Positions 1 through 7,042 of a stretch of DNA of 56,541 bases are shown piece by piece. Position 1 is the stretch's first letter. The number at the start of each line of letters is the position of its first letter. The DNA comes from JBDSKH01 sp035556655. Its GTDB lineage: Bacteria > Actinomycetota > Actinomycetes > Actinomycetales > Microbacteriaceae. The notes under the pieces were generated by a model. The model did not search any database. It saw only the letters and a list, made by a program, of their open reading frames with translations, and was not told the DNA's origin. A program made the translations under genes and the position numbers. Location of the stretch: assembly GCA_035556655.1 (NCBI GenBank), contig DATMFW010000073.1, positions 1-56,541 of the forward strand. Reading direction: 5' to 3'.

Positions 1-109
1 GGTGTCGTGGAACGGCTCCCCGGGCGATCTGCTCATCGTGCCCGACGGCATTCACGCGTTGGATGCGGTGGAGGATTCCGTCGTGCTGTTCACGGTCGTC
101 AAACTCTAG
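1..109 (+). CDS. Cupin-domain protein, C-terminal end (partial)
   Basis: Only the last 35 codons are in the window; the reading frame enters at base 2 and stops at TAG 107-109. The peptide reads like the final beta strands of a small cupin barrel: GDLLIVPDGIHALDAVEDSV, followed by VLFTVVKL at the C-terminus. Such one-domain cupins often carry a metal or small ligand, but no metal-binding motif lies in this fragment, so no function can be assigned. Confidence 0.5.
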   Translation, partial: VSWNGSPGDLLIVPDGIHALDAVEDSVVLFTVVKL

Positions 110-157
110 GCTGCGCTCCTCGTACGCCTTGGATGAGCCACCGCCACCTCGAACGGA

Positions 158-364
158 ATGACGCCTGCGAGCGCGCTGCGGGCCGCAGAACTCGCGCGCG
201 CCGCGGAGCTGAGGGCATCGGGCAAGCTCGGGGTCGGACTGGCGCTGACCGGGTCGGACGGCTGGAAGGGCGCTGGCGCGCTCGCAGTGCTGGCGATCGC
301 GGGCGGTGTGCTGCTCGCGTTCGTCGGGCGGATGCGGCGGATGCGGGGGCGCAGGATCGCCTGA
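158..364 (+). CDS. Small hypothetical protein with one membrane segment
   Basis: A 68-residue frame with G/C-rich third positions typical of its neighbours. The N-terminal 35 residues are an Ala/Arg/Leu-rich amphipathic stretch. Residues about 40-57 form one hydrophobic segment (ALAVLAIAGGVLLAFVG), followed by a very basic tail (RMRRMRGRRIA), as in a single-pass protein with a cytoplasmic positive tail. There is no clear Shine-Dalgarno and no -10 hexamer at leaderless distance, so both the gene and its start are uncertain. I do not recognise a family. Confidence 0.4.
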   Translation: MTPASALRAAELARAAELRASGKLGVGLALTGSDGWKGAGALAVLAIAGGVLLAFVGRMRRMRGRRIA

Positions 365-375
365 GCGCGTTCCGG

Positions 376-867
376 CTACCCCGCCCGCACCGCCTTCCCG
401 AGCCGGTCGCCGGGGTCGAGCCGGTCGGTGATACGTCCGAGGAACTCGCGGAGCACCGCGAGTTCGGCATCGGAGAAGTTGTCGAGCACGAGCGCCTTGG
501 CCGTCTCGATGTGCGCGGGCGTCGCCGTCACGACGACGCGTCGTCCGGCGGTGGTGAGGGTCACCTCGACACTTCTCTTGTCGTGCGCGGCGGCCGTTCG
601 GGTCACCAGCCCGCGCTGCTCGAGCCGCGCCAGCACGTGAGACAGCCGGGGCAGGGTCGCGCTCAACGCCTGAGCGATCTCGCTCGGGCTCAGGGCCGCG
701 TCGGGCGAGAGCTGCACGAGCGAGAGCACGGCGTATTCGAAATGGGTCAACTGCGAGTCGCGGCGCAGCTGGGCGTCGAGGGCGGCGGGCAGCAGTTCGC
801 TGATCGCGATGAACTGCAGCCAGGTGTCGGATTGCAGCTCGGTCATGTTCGCGACGTTCCGTGCCAT
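376..867 (-). CDS. MarR-family transcriptional regulator
   Basis: A 163-residue winged-helix protein of normal MarR length. The helix-turn-helix is visible around ALSPSEIAQALSATLPRLSH and continues into the wing (LARLEQRGLVTRTAAAHDKRSVEVTLTTAGRR), where the DKR(S) turn is typical. The start at 867 is favoured over the internal ATG at residue 8 because TAGCAT (874-879) ends 6 nt upstream, a leaderless arrangement. A perfect operator-like repeat, TAGTTG-N6-CAACTA, lies just upstream (886-903). The same sequence recurs twice before the VOC dioxygenase gene at 1611, so the protein probably represses itself and that gene, perhaps in response to quinones or catechols. The ligand is inferred from CatR/YodB-type systems. 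Confidence 0.88.
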   Translation of the reverse strand: MARNVANMTELQSDTWLQFIAISELLPAALDAQLRRDSQLTHFEYAVLSLVQLSPDAALSPSEIAQALSATLPRLSHVLARLEQRGLVTRTAAAHDKRSVEVTLTTAGRRVVVTATPAHIETAKALVLDNFSDAELAVLREFLGRITDRLDPGDRLGKAVRAG

Positions 868-873
868 GCGGGA

Positions 874-903
874 ATGCTACACGTGTAGTTGCAGTTACAA
901 CTA
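874..903 (-). promoter_or_regulatory. marR promoter with MarR operator
   Basis: On the minus strand TAGCAT (874-879) is a -10 hexamer 6 nt before the marR start. The perfect inverted repeat TAGTTGCAGTTACAACTA (886-903) overlaps the spacer and the -35 position. The position fits autorepression. It may also influence the plus-strand gene starting at 960. Confidence 0.7.
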
Positions 904-959
904 TTCCCGTCGTAGACTGGACGTTTACCCTCGCGTACCCGATTCGTAAGGAGTCGACC

Positions 960-1391
960 ATGACGATGCCCACGGACGAGGCGATCTGGCTCACGCCCGC
1001 AGCCCACGCCGGGCTGGTGGCCGAACTCGAGCAGCTGAGCAGCTCGAGCGCGCCACCTGCGCCGGAGACGGAGGGTCGCATCCGCGAACTCACGCGGATC
1101 CTGCGCCGCGCGGAGGTGGGTGACAAGCCGGATGACGGCCTGGTCGAGTCGGGCATGACGGTCACCGTGCAGTTCGACGGCGACGACGAGCCGACGACGT
1201 TCCTGCTCGCACAGCGCGGCATCGCGGACAGCGATCCCGCGATCGGCATGGATGTCTACCCGCCGTCTTCGCCGCTCGGCACCGCGATCGCCGGGTTGTT
1301 CCCGGGCGACACCTTCACCTACGCCGCACCGAGTGGCGCGACGGTGAGTGGGCGGATCGTCGCGGCGTCGCCGTTCCGCGGGAAGGGGTGA
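960..1391 (+). CDS. GreA/GreB C-terminal-domain-like protein
   Basis: A 143-residue protein whose C-terminal half resembles the FKBP-like domain of transcript cleavage factors: VYPPSSPLGTAIAGLFPGDTFTY, then SGATVSGRIV. The N-terminal part (about 1-50) is helical but shorter than the GreA coiled coil, so it is not an ordinary GreA. Such proteins may bind RNA polymerase near the secondary channel; that is inferred from the fold. AAGGAG lies 7 nt before the ATG. It is followed, with a GTGA overlap, by a small ORF. Confidence 0.65.
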   Translation: MTMPTDEAIWLTPAAHAGLVAELEQLSSSSAPPAPETEGRIRELTRILRRAEVGDKPDDGLVESGMTVTVQFDGDDEPTTFLLAQRGIADSDPAIGMDVYPPSSPLGTAIAGLFPGDTFTYAAPSGATVSGRIVAASPFRGKG

Positions 1392-1576
1392 TCGGTATGT
1401 CGCGGCTGACCGATCGGGTGAGCGCGTGGCTGCTGCGGCGCAGACCGGTCTCGGCAGAGGAGTTCGCCGAGGTTGCGGACTGGGTGAACGAGGGTGGCGC
1501 GCTGGATCCGGCCGGACCGCCGCCGCTGGATGAGACCGGCGGCGATGACCCGGTAGTTGCACCTACAAATATCTGA
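1388..1576 (+). CDS. Small hypothetical protein, coupled to the GreA-like gene
   Basis: A 62-residue frame whose GTG overlaps the preceding stop codon (GTGA), suggesting translational coupling; an ATG at 1397 is an alternative start. The N-terminal 40 residues (MSRLTDRVSAWLLRRRPVSA, then EEFAEVADWVNEGG) look like a helical globular peptide, and the tail is Pro/Asp-rich. The 3' end runs through the first MarR operator of the next gene (1554-1571). No family recognised. Confidence 0.5.
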   Translation: MIGMSRLTDRVSAWLLRRRPVSAEEFAEVADWVNEGGALDPAGPPPLDETGGDDPVVAPTNI

Positions 1577-1596
1577 TATAGTTGCACTTACAACTA
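1554..1596 (+). promoter_or_regulatory. Tandem MarR operators before the VOC dioxygenase
   Basis: Two copies of the marR-promoter repeat lie 25 bp apart, centre to centre. Site 1 (1554-1571) is TAGTTGCACCTACAAATA with one mismatch between half-sites. Site 2 (1579-1596) is TAGTTGCACTTACAACTA, a perfect 6-6-6 inverted repeat. A TATAGT -10 candidate (1577-1582) overlaps site 2, so bound repressor would cover the promoter. Confidence 0.75.
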
Positions 1597-1610
1597 AGAG
1601 GGAGGCCCCG

Positions 1611-2516
1611 ATGAGCGACGACCGCATCCTCGACGCGGCGACCTCGATGGGCTCCGTGACGTTGCTCGTGCGCGACCTCGAGGGCATGAGCGACTACTAC
1701 ACCGGGGCCTTCGCCATGCAGCCGCTGGAAGAGCGCACTCGCGGCCGCGAGGTGCACCGCGTCCTCGGTCGCGGCGACACCCCGCTCGTGCGGCTCGTCC
1801 ACAAACCCGACCTGCCCGGTGTCGATCCGCGTCAGGCGGGACTGTTCCACACGGCGTTCCTGTTCGAGGACGCCGCGAGCCTGGCCGCCACCGTGTTCCG
1901 GGCGGCGCAGACGCCACGCACCCGGTTCGCCGGATCGAGCGACCACCTGGTCAGCGAGGCCTTCTATTTCACCGATCCCGAAGGGAACGGCGTCGAGCTC
2001 TACACCGACCGGCCGCGCGAGCAGTGGCAGCGCGACGGCGACCAGATCCGCATGGCGACCGAATACCTCGACCCGCAGGATTACCTGCGCCGGCACCTGA
2101 CGCAGCAGGCGGTGGATGCCGGCCCGGCTCTCGCAGGCCGCGTCGGCCATGTGCACCTGCAGGTCGGCGATATCGCCGCCGCGCGGGAGTTCTACGTCGA
2201 CGCCCTGGGGTTCGAGACCACGCAGAGCGCGTACCCCGGGGCACTGTTCGCCTCGGCCGGCGGTTACCACCACCACGTCGCGATGAACACCTGGAACAGC
2301 AGGGGCTCGGGTCCTCGCGCCGCGAGCCTCGGTCTCGGCAACGTGGCGATCACGGTTCCGAAACCCGAGGACCTCGACGCGCTGACGGCGCGCCTCACCG
2401 TGCGCGCGACCCCGTTCCAGGCCGACGGCCGCTCGGTCGTCGTCGAGGACCCGTGGAAGACCCAGGTCACCGTCGCGCTGCCCGACGTGTCGACCGACGA
2501 GTTGCTCACCCGCTGA
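1611..2516 (+). CDS. Two-domain VOC / extradiol-dioxygenase-like protein (CatE-like)
   Basis: A 301-residue protein with two VOC (glyoxalase/dioxygenase fold) repeats. The first module includes SMGSVTLLVRDLEG and FYFTDPEGNGVELYTDRP. The second starts at GHVHLQVGDIAAAREFYVD and contains the HHHVAMNTW signature typical of CatE-type catechol 2,3-dioxygenases. His residues of the second module (GHVHL and YHHHVAM) are candidate Fe(II) ligands; the expected C-terminal Glu region reads VVVEDPWKTQV, so the third ligand is unclear. The start is set by GAGGGAGG about 6 nt before ATG 1611. The two upstream MarR operators imply induction by an aromatic or quinone signal. The substrate is not known. Confidence 0.8.
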   Translation: MSDDRILDAATSMGSVTLLVRDLEGMSDYYTGAFAMQPLEERTRGREVHRVLGRGDTPLVRLVHKPDLPGVDPRQAGLFHTAFLFEDAASLAATVFRAAQTPRTRFAGSSDHLVSEAFYFTDPEGNGVELYTDRPREQWQRDGDQIRMATEYLDPQDYLRRHLTQQAVDAGPALAGRVGHVHLQVGDIAAAREFYVDALGFETTQSAYPGALFASAGGYHHHVAMNTWNSRGSGPRAASLGLGNVAITVPKPEDLDALTARLTVRATPFQADGRSVVVEDPWKTQVTVALPDVSTDELLTR

Positions 2517-2547
2517 CCGCACGCCGCCACCTGGAAGAGGAGACGAC

Positions 2548-2820
2548 ATGGAGATCACGCAGACGACGGTGCCCGGAGCAGGAAAGCTGCACGACATCGT
2601 CACGCGGGCGGGACGCCGCCTGCGCATCCTCGTCGAGAACGGCGGCGGTCGCGAGGCGTACCTCTACCCCCACGGGGACGAGGGCGCGGTGATCAGCCTC
2701 GCGCTCGAGCCCGACGAGGCGGATGCCATCGCCGGCATCCTGCACAGCAGGCCGGTGCCGGCCCGGCTTCGCGATCTCGAGCGACGCGTTGCGAGGCTGG
2801 AGCAGGCCGGCGCGTCATGA
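2548..2820 (+). CDS. KhtT-type cation/proton antiporter regulatory N-domain protein
   Basis: A 90-residue protein matching the N-terminal domain of KhtT-like K+/H+ antiporter regulatory subunits: MEITQTTVPGAGKLHDIVTR, then GRRLRILVENGGGREAYLYP and LEPDEADAIAGIL. The TrkA-C (RCK_C) domain normally following is missing; after the EADAIAGIL segment there is only a short coiled helix (LRDLERRVARLEQ). GAGGAG precedes the ATG. The stop overlaps the next start (ATGA), so the two genes are probably coupled. No antiporter gene is adjacent. Confidence 0.6.
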   Translation: MEITQTTVPGAGKLHDIVTRAGRRLRILVENGGGREAYLYPHGDEGAVISLALEPDEADAIAGILHSRPVPARLRDLERRVARLEQAGAS

Positions 2821-3362
2821 GCTCGTTGCTCGGGGTGAACCTGATCGCGATCCTGCCCCTGGCGATCGTCGGTTCGCTGCTGCATTTCGCCTACGACTGG
2901 TCGAAGCACAACCGCATCGTGGCGGTGTTCGCCGCGGTGAACGAGAGCTACTGGGAGCACGTCAAGATCGCCTTCTGGCCCGTGCTGCTCTGGTTCGTCG
3001 TGCAGTTCGCCGCCGGTGGCTGGGCGATCGCCGGCTTCGTACCGGCGGCGACGATCGCGCTGTACGTCATCCCGATCGCGATGATCACGCTCGTCTTCGG
3101 CTACAAGCGCCTGTTGCGGCGCAACGTGCTGTGGATCGACATCGCCGCGTTCTTCGTGACGGTGGCTGTGTCGCTCGTGACGTTCGCGCTGATCGCCGCC
3201 GAACTCGCGGCGAGCGGGTGGACGATCGCGCTCGGTGCGGTCTTCCTCATCGTGCTCTGCGGCGCGTTCGTGCGCTACACGCTGGACCCGCCCGAGGAGC
3301 CCGACGTCTTCATCGACCCGACGAACTCCCGGTACGGGCTGTCGGCGCATCCGGGCGACTAG
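2817..3362 (+). CDS. DUF6512-type integral membrane protein
   Basis: A 181-residue protein with about five hydrophobic segments and the signature AAVNESYWEHVKIAFWPVLL, which I associate with DUF6512 (NES.WEH.K). The tail after residue 155 is hydrophilic (DPPEEPDVFIDPTNSRYG). It is translationally coupled to the KhtT-like gene, so a shared role at the membrane is possible. The 3' end overlaps the convergent MFS gene by 53 bp. No biochemical function is known to me. Confidence 0.65.
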   Translation: MSSLLGVNLIAILPLAIVGSLLHFAYDWSKHNRIVAVFAAVNESYWEHVKIAFWPVLLWFVVQFAAGGWAIAGFVPAATIALYVIPIAMITLVFGYKRLLRRNVLWIDIAAFFVTVAVSLVTFALIAAELAASGWTIALGAVFLIVLCGAFVRYTLDPPEEPDVFIDPTNSRYGLSAHPGD

Positions 3363-4920
3363 CCTCCGCTGCGTCCTCGCGCGTACGCCCGAGGAAGAAC
3401 GAGGCCAGCAGCGCGATCGCGAGGAACCCGGCGGCGCCGAAGGATGCGGTGGCCGCGGCGCCCGTGAACGCGTCGGCCGCCAGCCGGCCGATGTCGGCCG
3501 TCGCGGGGTCGTCGAGCAGGCCGGGGATGACGGCTCCCGCACTGTCGGTGACGGCGTCGACGAACCCGGTCGCCTGCGCGTCGGGCAGGTCGGCGAGGCT
3601 GTCGGCCAGGTGCAGGCTGATCGAGGAGAACAGCAGGGTTCCGAGCGTCGCGACCCCCAGGGCGGAACCGATCTGACGCGACGTGCTCTGCGTGCCGGAG
3701 GCGCGGCCGGACTGCTCGACGGGGACGTCGGCGAGCACGACGTTGGTGATCTGGGCGCTGGCGAGACCGAGCCCGAGGCCGTAGACGAACAGCAGCGCGG
3801 CGAGCGGCAGCCAGCCCATGTCGCTGCGCAGGGTGAAGCCGAGCACCAGCAGGGCGACCAGTTCGAGCCCGACGCCGATGCGCAGGATCCCGGTCGCGCT
3901 CAGCCGCTTCGACAGCCCGCTGACGGCGCCGCTGGCCAGGAACGAGCCGATGGCCAGCGCGAGCAGGATCAGGCCGGCGTCGAGCGCGCTGTAGCGCAGG
4001 ACGTTCTGCAGCCACATCGGCAGCACGAAGAGCAGCCCGAGTTCGCCGAGGCTGATGAGCATCGCCACGATGTTGCCGTTGCGGAACGAGGCGATCGAGA
4101 ACAGGTCGAGCGGGATCATGGTCGCTGCACCACGTCGTGCGCGTCCGCGTTCCCAGGCGATGAACCCGATGGCGGCGAGCACGGCGAAGGCGAAGGCGAG
4201 CGGGATGGGCGAGACAGGGGGTGCCCACCAGGCGGCGGTCGCATCCGTCGGGGCCCACCAGCCGAGCGACCGGCCCTGGATGAGCGCGAAGACGAGGGAG
4301 CCGGCGGCCAGCACCGACAGCGCGGCGCCGACGACGTCGAAGCGCTCCTTGCGGTCGGCTGCGCTCTCGGTCACGGTGAAGAAGACGCCGACGATCACGG
4401 CGATGCCGAACGGCACGTTCACCCCGAACGCCCACCGCCACGAGAAGTCGGTGGTCAGCCATCCGCCGAGCAACGGCCCGACCGCCGCCATGCCGCCGAT
4501 CGTCGAGCCCCAGATGGCGAACGCGATGGCGCGCTCGCGGCCGCGGAATCCGGCGTTGATCAGCGACATCGTGGCCGGCAGCACCATCGCGCCGCCGATG
4601 CCCTGCAGCACGCGCGCCGCGATGAGCAGGGGGCCGTCGGGTGAGAGCCCGGCCAGCACGGACGCGACGGTGAACACCGCCACGCCGATCACGAGCATGC
4701 GCCGCCGGCCGACCCGGTCGGCGAGGGTGCCGAACGGGATCAGCAGCGCGGCGAACACCAGGGTGTACGAGGTCTGCACCCATTGCACAGCCGTGGAGTC
4801 GATCTTCAGCTCGTCGACGATGGACGGGATGGCGACGTTGACGATGGTGCTGTCGACGATGATGAGCGATACGGCGATGCTGATGAACAGCAAGCCGATC
4901 CAGCGGGCACGTGACTGCAT
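3310..4920 (-). CDS. MFS efflux transporter, DHA2 (14-TM) family
   Basis: A 536-residue proton-coupled drug exporter. Visible features are TM1 motif D1 (DSTIVNVAIPSI), loop 2-3 motif A (GTLADRVGRRRML), motif C in TM5 (GGMAAVGPLLGGWLTTDFSWRW) and enough hydrophobic segments for the 14-TM DHA2 layout. The start at 4920 is supported by the -10 hexamer TACCAT 6 nt upstream. The start region abuts the operator at 4932-4952 shared with the divergent TetR gene, so the pump is probably the main TetR target. Substrates cannot be read from sequence. Confidence 0.9.
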   Translation of the reverse strand: MQSRARWIGLLFISIAVSLIIVDSTIVNVAIPSIVDELKIDSTAVQWVQTSYTLVFAALLIPFGTLADRVGRRRMLVIGVAVFTVASVLAGLSPDGPLLIAARVLQGIGGAMVLPATMSLINAGFRGRERAIAFAIWGSTIGGMAAVGPLLGGWLTTDFSWRWAFGVNVPFGIAVIVGVFFTVTESAADRKERFDVVGAALSVLAAGSLVFALIQGRSLGWWAPTDATAAWWAPPVSPIPLAFAFAVLAAIGFIAWERGRARRGAATMIPLDLFSIASFRNGNIVAMLISLGELGLLFVLPMWLQNVLRYSALDAGLILLALAIGSFLASGAVSGLSKRLSATGILRIGVGLELVALLVLGFTLRSDMGWLPLAALLFVYGLGLGLASAQITNVVLADVPVEQSGRASGTQSTSRQIGSALGVATLGTLLFSSISLHLADSLADLPDAQATGFVDAVTDSAGAVIPGLLDDPATADIGRLAADAFTGAAATASFGAAGFLAIALLASFFLGRTREDAAEASRPDAPTARTGSSSGR

Positions 4921-4926
4921 CCGGCA

Positions 4927-4972
4927 ATGGTATACCGACAGCCTGTCGGCAACATGCTGGACGATGGATAAT
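4927..4972. promoter_or_regulatory. Divergent promoters with TetR operator
   Basis: The near-palindrome ATACCGACA-N3-TGTCGGCAA (4932-4952) lies between the MFS and tetR genes. The MFS -10 (TACCAT on the minus strand, 4927-4932) touches one edge. The tetR -10 is GATAAT (4967-4972), and its -35 position (TGTCGG, 4944-4949) is inside the operator. Occupancy would block both genes. Confidence 0.75.
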
Positions 4973-4978
4973 GGATCG

Positions 4979-5554
4979 ATGCCGAAGATCAGCGCGCCGA
5001 CCGTGGCCGAGCACCGCGCGGCCCAGCGCCGTGCCCTGATCGCCGCGGCCGAGGAACTCATCGCCGAGGGCGGCGTCGCGGCCGTCACCCCGCGCTCGGC
5101 GGGGGAACGCGCGGGGCTGGCTCGCTCGTCGTTCTACGAGTACTTCCCCTCGCGCGACGACCTGCTCGCCGCCGTCGCCGTGCGGGCGTTCGAAGAATGG
5201 GCCGCCGAGCTGACCGCCGCGATCGCCGCCGCCCCACCGGGGCTGCCGCGCCTGCACGCATACGTCGAGGCCACGATCCGGATGACGGCCGACGGCAAGC
5301 ACGCCCTCGCGACCGAGCTGCAGAGTGCCGAACTGTCGCCGACGAGCCTCGACGAGATCATGGTCGTCCACGACGGGTTGCTCGCGCCGCTGCGGGCTCT
5401 GCTCGACGAGCTCGGGGTTCCGGATGCCGCGACCCGCGCCGCTCTCGTGCAGGGCCTCGTCGGTGCGGGGGTGCGCGCGGTGGGTCACGGGGCGCCCGCG
5501 GCGGCCGTCACCGCATCCATCGTGGCGATTCTGGATGCGGGAGTGCGTTCCTGA
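4979..5554 (+). CDS. TetR-family transcriptional regulator
   Basis: A 191-residue regulator with an N-terminal HTH (RRALIAAAEELIAEGG, then VTPRSAGERAGLARSSFYEYFPSRDDLL) where the Y-F recognition end is typical of TetR. The C-terminal ligand domain is Ala/Leu-rich. ATG 4979 is chosen because GATAAT lies 6 nt upstream; an in-frame ATG at 4964 would fall inside the promoter. It is divergent from the DHA2 pump. A second copy of its operator sits before the small membrane protein at 5603, so it likely controls all three units. Confidence 0.88.
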   Translation: MPKISAPTVAEHRAAQRRALIAAAEELIAEGGVAAVTPRSAGERAGLARSSFYEYFPSRDDLLAAVAVRAFEEWAAELTAAIAAAPPGLPRLHAYVEATIRMTADGKHALATELQSAELSPTSLDEIMVVHDGLLAPLRALLDELGVPDAATRAALVQGLVGAGVRAVGHGAPAAAVTASIVAILDAGVRS

Positions 5555-5571
5555 TGCCCCGCACGTTTGGG

Positions 5572-5595
5572 TTATCGACACCTTGTCGGTAACAT
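5572..5595 (+). promoter_or_regulatory. Second TetR operator with leaderless promoter
   Basis: TTATCGACA-N3-TGTCGGTAA (5572-5592) has 8 of 9 half-site positions symmetric and matches the site at 4932-4952. The -10 hexamer TAACAT (5590-5595) overlaps its right edge and ends 7 nt before ATG 5603. Confidence 0.72.
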
Positions 5596-5602
5596 CGGGC
5601 GC

Positions 5603-5965
5603 ATGGAGATCCTCAAGAACGTCGTCCTCGCGATCCACATCATCGGCGTCGCCAGCCTGCTCGGTGGCGTGCTGGTGCAGATTCCGGCCCTCCGGGAAGG
5701 CAAAGCCCGCGTCCTGCCCGCGATCGTGCACGGCGCCTGGACCATGCTGGCCACCGGCATCATCCTGGTCGGCCTGCAGTACCCCCTCGGCAACGAGGTG
5801 AACAACGTCAAGATCACCGTCAAGCTCGCGGTGCTGGTCGCGATCGTCGTCATCGCCCTGGTCAACCGCAAGCGCGACACGCTCGCCCGCTGGGTCGTTC
5901 CGGTGCTCGGAGCGCTCACCGTGGTGAACATCCTCATCGCGACGGTCTGGAAGAACTACAGCTGA
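5603..5965 (+). CDS. Small four-helix membrane protein
   Basis: A 120-residue protein made of about four hydrophobic helices: NVVLAIHIIGVASLLGGVLV, then VHGAWTMLATGIILVGLQYP, VKLAVLVAIVVIALV and VVPVLGALTVVNILIATVW. The family is common in actinobacteria but I know no function. The start follows from the leaderless promoter. It is under the TetR operator at 5572-5592 and its 3' end overlaps the thioesterase start, so it probably belongs to the efflux/detoxification response. Confidence 0.75.
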   Translation: MEILKNVVLAIHIIGVASLLGGVLVQIPALREGKARVLPAIVHGAWTMLATGIILVGLQYPLGNEVNNVKITVKLAVLVAIVVIALVNRKRDTLARWVVPVLGALTVVNILIATVWKNYS

Positions 5966-6732
5966 GCTACTACACGCGTCTCGGCGACCACCGGTATCTG
6001 CCGACGGAGCATGCCGGTGGCGCCTGGAATCCCGGCGAGGTGCACTTCGGTCCCCTCGCCGGGTTGCTCGTGCATGAACTCGACCGGCATCGCGCCGGCG
6101 CGCCTGCGCTCACGCTCTCGCGGGTGAGCTTCGACATCCTCGGCTTCCTCGGCATCGGCGAGTGCGAGGTCCGGGTGCGGACGGTGCGGCCGGGTCGCAC
6201 CATCGAACTCCTCGAGGCCGAGGCGCACATCGACGGCCGGGTCGCGGCGCGCGCACGCGGCTGGTACCTGGCCGACTTCGACACCGCGGCGGCCGAGGGC
6301 GGCGAGGCCGAGCCGCTGCCGTCGCCGGATTCCCTCGAGCGCGACACGATGATGATCGAGCGCTGGACGGGCGGGTTCGTGAACTCGCTCGACGTCCGCG
6401 TGGTGGGCGCCGCGCGTCCCGGCCGCACGACGGCCTGGCTGTCGAGCGACCACGACCTGGTCGAGGGGGATCCGATCGGTGCGCATGCCGCATTCGTCGC
6501 GCTCGTCGACACCGCGAACGGCATCGCGGTGCGCGAGGATCCGCGGCACTGGGTCTTCCCGAACGTCGACCTCACCGTGCACTTCCACCGCCGTCCCGCC
6601 GGACACTGGGTCGGTCTGGACACCACGGTCACCTTCGGCGCAACGGGGCAGGGCGTCACGGCGACCGTGCTTCACGACGAGCAGGGCGCCGTCGGCTCCG
6701 CGCACCAGGCGCTCACGGTCCGCCCCGCCTGA
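5962..6732 (+). CDS. Thioesterase-family (double hotdog) protein with probable CTG start
   Basis: A 256-residue acyl-CoA-thioesterase-like protein. The conserved opening YYTRLGDHRYLPTEHAGGAW marks the true N-terminus, which lies upstream of the first in-frame GTG (6040). No ATG, GTG or TTG occurs in frame before it. CTG 5962 gives a product starting (M)SYYTRLG, overlaps the preceding TGA by 3 nt, and has GGAAG (5949-5953) 8 nt upstream. Two hotdog repeats are visible, the first with LSRVSFDILGFLGIGECEVR and the second with SSDHDLVEGDPIGAHAAF. It is probably co-transcribed with the membrane protein at 5603. The substrate is unknown. Confidence 0.75.
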   Translation: MSYYTRLGDHRYLPTEHAGGAWNPGEVHFGPLAGLLVHELDRHRAGAPALTLSRVSFDILGFLGIGECEVRVRTVRPGRTIELLEAEAHIDGRVAARARGWYLADFDTAAAEGGEAEPLPSPDSLERDTMMIERWTGGFVNSLDVRVVGAARPGRTTAWLSSDHDLVEGDPIGAHAAFVALVDTANGIAVREDPRHWVFPNVDLTVHFHRRPAGHWVGLDTTVTFGATGQGVTATVLHDEQGAVGSAHQALTVRPA

Positions 6733-6772
6733 GCCCGGTGTCACAGATCGGGCCGCTGCCCCGTCTGTATAG

Positions 6773-7042
6773 GTGATGAAGACATCGACCCTGATCACCC
6801 AGCTGCCCCCGTCGCCGGCGAGCGACCGGCACGCCCGGGAGGTGCAGTACACGATTGCGACGGTGCTGCGCCTGCTCTGCATCGTGCTGTTGTTCGTGGT
6901 GCCCGACTGGTGGCGGCTGATCCCCGCCGCCGGCACCGTCGTGCTGCCCTATGTCGCGGTGGTGATCGCCAACCGCGTGGGCGGGACCACGCGGCCGGCC
7001 CCCGTACTGCGGCCGGGCGCGGTCGTGCGCCGGCCGGGCTAG
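6773..7042 (+). CDS. DUF3099 membrane protein
   Basis: An 89-residue actinobacterial protein. It has two close hydrophobic segments (TVLRLLCIVLLFVVPDWW, then LIPAAGTVVLPYVAVVIANRV); the LPYVAVVIAN end is the DUF3099 signature. The start may be GTG 6773 or the next codon ATG 6776; a TATAG sequence lies very close upstream, so the 5' end is not settled. The stop TAG shares bases with the stop of the convergent TetR gene (CTAG). Function unknown. Confidence 0.7.
   Translation: MMKTSTLITQLPPSPASDRHAREVQYTIATVLRLLCIVLLFVVPDWWRLIPAAGTVVLPYVAVVIANRVGGTTRPAPVLRPGAVVRRPG

Noticed and set aside
3359..5731. Long minus-strand frame overlapping the DHA2 transporter and TetR genes
   Set aside because: It reads the transporter in a wrong frame and the TetR gene in antisense; the translation has no protein-like features.
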